From Sapria himalayana (lineage: Eukaryota; Streptophyta; Magnoliopsida; Malpighiales; Rafflesiaceae), in the NCBI GenBank assembly GCA_029783825.1, contig JAREIK010001468.1, forward strand, positions 5,427,761 through 5,491,760: a stretch of 64,000 nt of DNA, written 5' to 3'. The position numbers were made by a program, and so were the translations under genes. Shown here in pieces: positions 62,516-64,000 of the stretch (the stretch's first letter is position 1; every line of letters starts with the position of its first letter). The notes under the pieces are model-generated. The model was given only the letters and a program-made list of their open reading frames with translations, made no database searches and was not told where the DNA came from.

Positions 62516-63578
62516 AGGGAGGAAGTTAGCATCAAATAAGACATCAACAAAAAAATAAGTTTTCGAAAAAAAATATTAATTAAGATCTCAATCATTAATA
62601 AAATAATAACCTATTATATTTGAGATTATATTTGTTAATAAGTAATTAAGTAAATAAATTTCACACACTTAACTACTAATTAATTATTTATTATTCCAAT
62701 AAACAAGAACATAATTCTCCCGTTATAATTATATGCTATAATTAATGATAATTCATATATAATATTATAAAATACACATTTATTTAAAAATAAAAAAATT
62801 GAACGTTGGGCATTTATCAACTGATAATTTCCATTTAAAGCTGAGATTTTGTTTTCAGATACCACCCAAACCAAACGTTTAGTCTACTTCAACCCTACGA
62901 TTGGATTTACTTCATTACGGCCGTCTGCTAGCTTGGGGCTCAGGCAGGTTCTAGCCCACCTTTCTAGTTGTTTTATCTCTGCTCACTGACCGCGATAGCA
63001 GAGTAAAATAATGAAAAAACTTAGTTCTCGATCTGTTTTTAGATTTTTTTTGATGTTTTATGCCAACTCACACGCGCGCGCACAGACACACACACAGATA
63101 CACACACAATATCGTCAGGTATATAAGATGTACATGATAGAGGGAGCTTGCTGGATAAAACACAGGGCGAGCAAGCTCCATGGTTATCTTTAGTCAAGGA
63201 AAACCTACCCCACACAAAAGTGACATAAAACACATATTGTCCCCTTAGATTCCCTTATTTCCTTTGGCAAATTCTCTCTCACACTCACACTCATTCTCTA
63301 CGACAGTTTTGTAGGGTACCCTGTGTTCCCCTTGGCGCAGGACTCTTGGATTGCACAACAACATAAAGGACTAGAAACAAAGAATTAAATGAATAGCCCT
63401 AGCAGATCCATCAAAGAGATAACCCCAGATTCTCCTCCTGCTCATCCTCCTCTTCCAGCCTAAAACCCGTGCGTAATTCAAGAGAAACCATACTCTTGAT
63501 TCTTTCTTCTGCCTCAGCTTTTTTGTTTCTGTTTTTTGTTAATTTTTTTGCTGGATATCGGAAGGCGAGGAGGTGGAG
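62516..63578 (+). promoter_or_regulatory. upstream region of the MIZ1-like gene
   Basis: AT-rich to about 62860, then gene-like composition. A short CA-repeat with CGCGCGCACA lies at 63070-63110. TATATAAG at about 63119-63126 could be a TATA box, but it would imply a 5' UTR of some 420 bases. A CT-rich leader (63420-63540) precedes the start codon. Confidence 0.4.
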
Positions 63579-64000
63579 ATGGCTAGGATTAGCGGTGATC
63601 ACTACTGCAAGAATTACTTTTACTGGGCGAAGAGGGTTGGGGTTGAAGAAGATGATAAAGTTTCCATCTTGTTCAAGTCTTCGTTAACCACTATCGAAGA
63701 AGACGAAAGGGAGAATGCGGGGAAGAATAATGGGGCAGCCTCAACCACAAAGACGATGTTTCAGTCTGCTGCCCGACGGGTTATTACTGTGTTCGGGAAG
63801 AACCCATCTGGCATGGCGCTCGTGCTAGGTTCTCGAGTTATCGGTACGCTTTTTGGGTGCCGCCGGGGACACGTACACTTCGCCTTTCAGAGAGATCCCG
63901 TTTCTTCTCCGGCCTTACTCCTCGAACTCTCCTCTCCCATAACCGGACTGGTGCAGGAAATGGCTTCCGGCCTAGTCCGAATAGTGCTGGAGTGCGATAA
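63579..64000 (+). CDS. MIZU-KUSSEI 1-like protein (DUF617), 5' part
   Basis: Plant-specific DUF617 family; the founding member MIZ1 acts in root hydrotropism, but most paralogues have no known role. The frame is open from ATG at 63579 to the window end (140 complete codons). Residues 1-57 are variable and charged (EEDERENAGKNNGA). The conserved domain starts near residue 61-75 (FQSAARRVITVFG) and includes GSRVIGTLFGCRRGHVHFAF (84-103) and PALLLELSSPITGLVQEMAS (110-129), then GLVRIVLECD. No intron is evident in the part seen, as usual in this family. The C-terminal half is off the right edge. Which paralogue it is cannot be told. Confidence 0.9.
   Translation, partial: MARISGDHYCKNYFYWAKRVGVEEDDKVSILFKSSLTTIEEDERENAGKNNGAASTTKTMFQSAARRVITVFGKNPSGMALVLGSRVIGTLFGCRRGHVHFAFQRDPVSSPALLLELSSPITGLVQEMASGLVRIVLECD

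Noticed and set aside
61868..62595. Open frames of 210 and 226 residues on the minus strand
   Set aside because: They are translations of the GA/minisatellite tract and consist almost only of S, L, F, P and I. Two frames are open at once, as expected of a simple repeat.

Overview
This is a nuclear window from a land plant, most likely a flowering plant. It carries intron-containing genes for a plant kinesin-8 (KIN-8B type), the transcription repressor subunit Dr1/NC2-beta, and a MIZU-KUSSEI 1-like (DUF617) protein. The rest is very AT-rich DNA packed with decayed Ty1/copia retrotransposons and GC-rich hAT transposons. I cannot name the species; very long transposon-filled introns fit many large-genome angiosperms.

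Layout. 1-5379: AT-rich DNA with hAT remnants and a decayed minus-strand copia piece, probably inside a kinesin intron. 5380-6970: first four coding exons of the kinesin-8 gene on the minus strand, with later exons off the left edge. 7.4-38.5 kb: intergenic retrotransposon graveyard. It holds a minus-strand copia with two LTRs (7371-11511); a Tnt1-like minus-strand copia (about 15.1-24.2 kb) whose left LTR is split by a 3-kb hAT element with a transposase pseudogene; copia pieces at 25.3-27.96 and 28-29.9 kb; a tandem copia pair sharing an LTR (33.5-37.2 kb); and a perfect 161-bp palindrome (37241-37401). 38522-38926: a young hAT MITE.

41469-60469: Dr1/NC2-beta on the plus strand, in five coding exons. 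The first coding exon (41469-41523) lies 17,961 bp upstream of the second. That one intron contains hAT elements of several ages, a Mutator-like MITE with a perfect 9-bp target duplication, copia fragments whose reverse transcriptase is split by hAT insertions, and transposons nested in transposons. 60470-63578: microsatellites and a large GA/minisatellite tract. 63579-64000: start of a MIZ1-like gene that runs off the right edge.

The three genes are ordinary and show no obvious functional link. The most informative content is the transposon biology: one GC-rich hAT family with 12-bp termini like TAGAGGTGTCAA and 8-bp target duplications, seen as short MITEs, a tandem dimer and at least one long transposase-bearing copy. 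Insertion order can be read directly from target duplications. All domain calls come from reading translations by eye; no database search was run.
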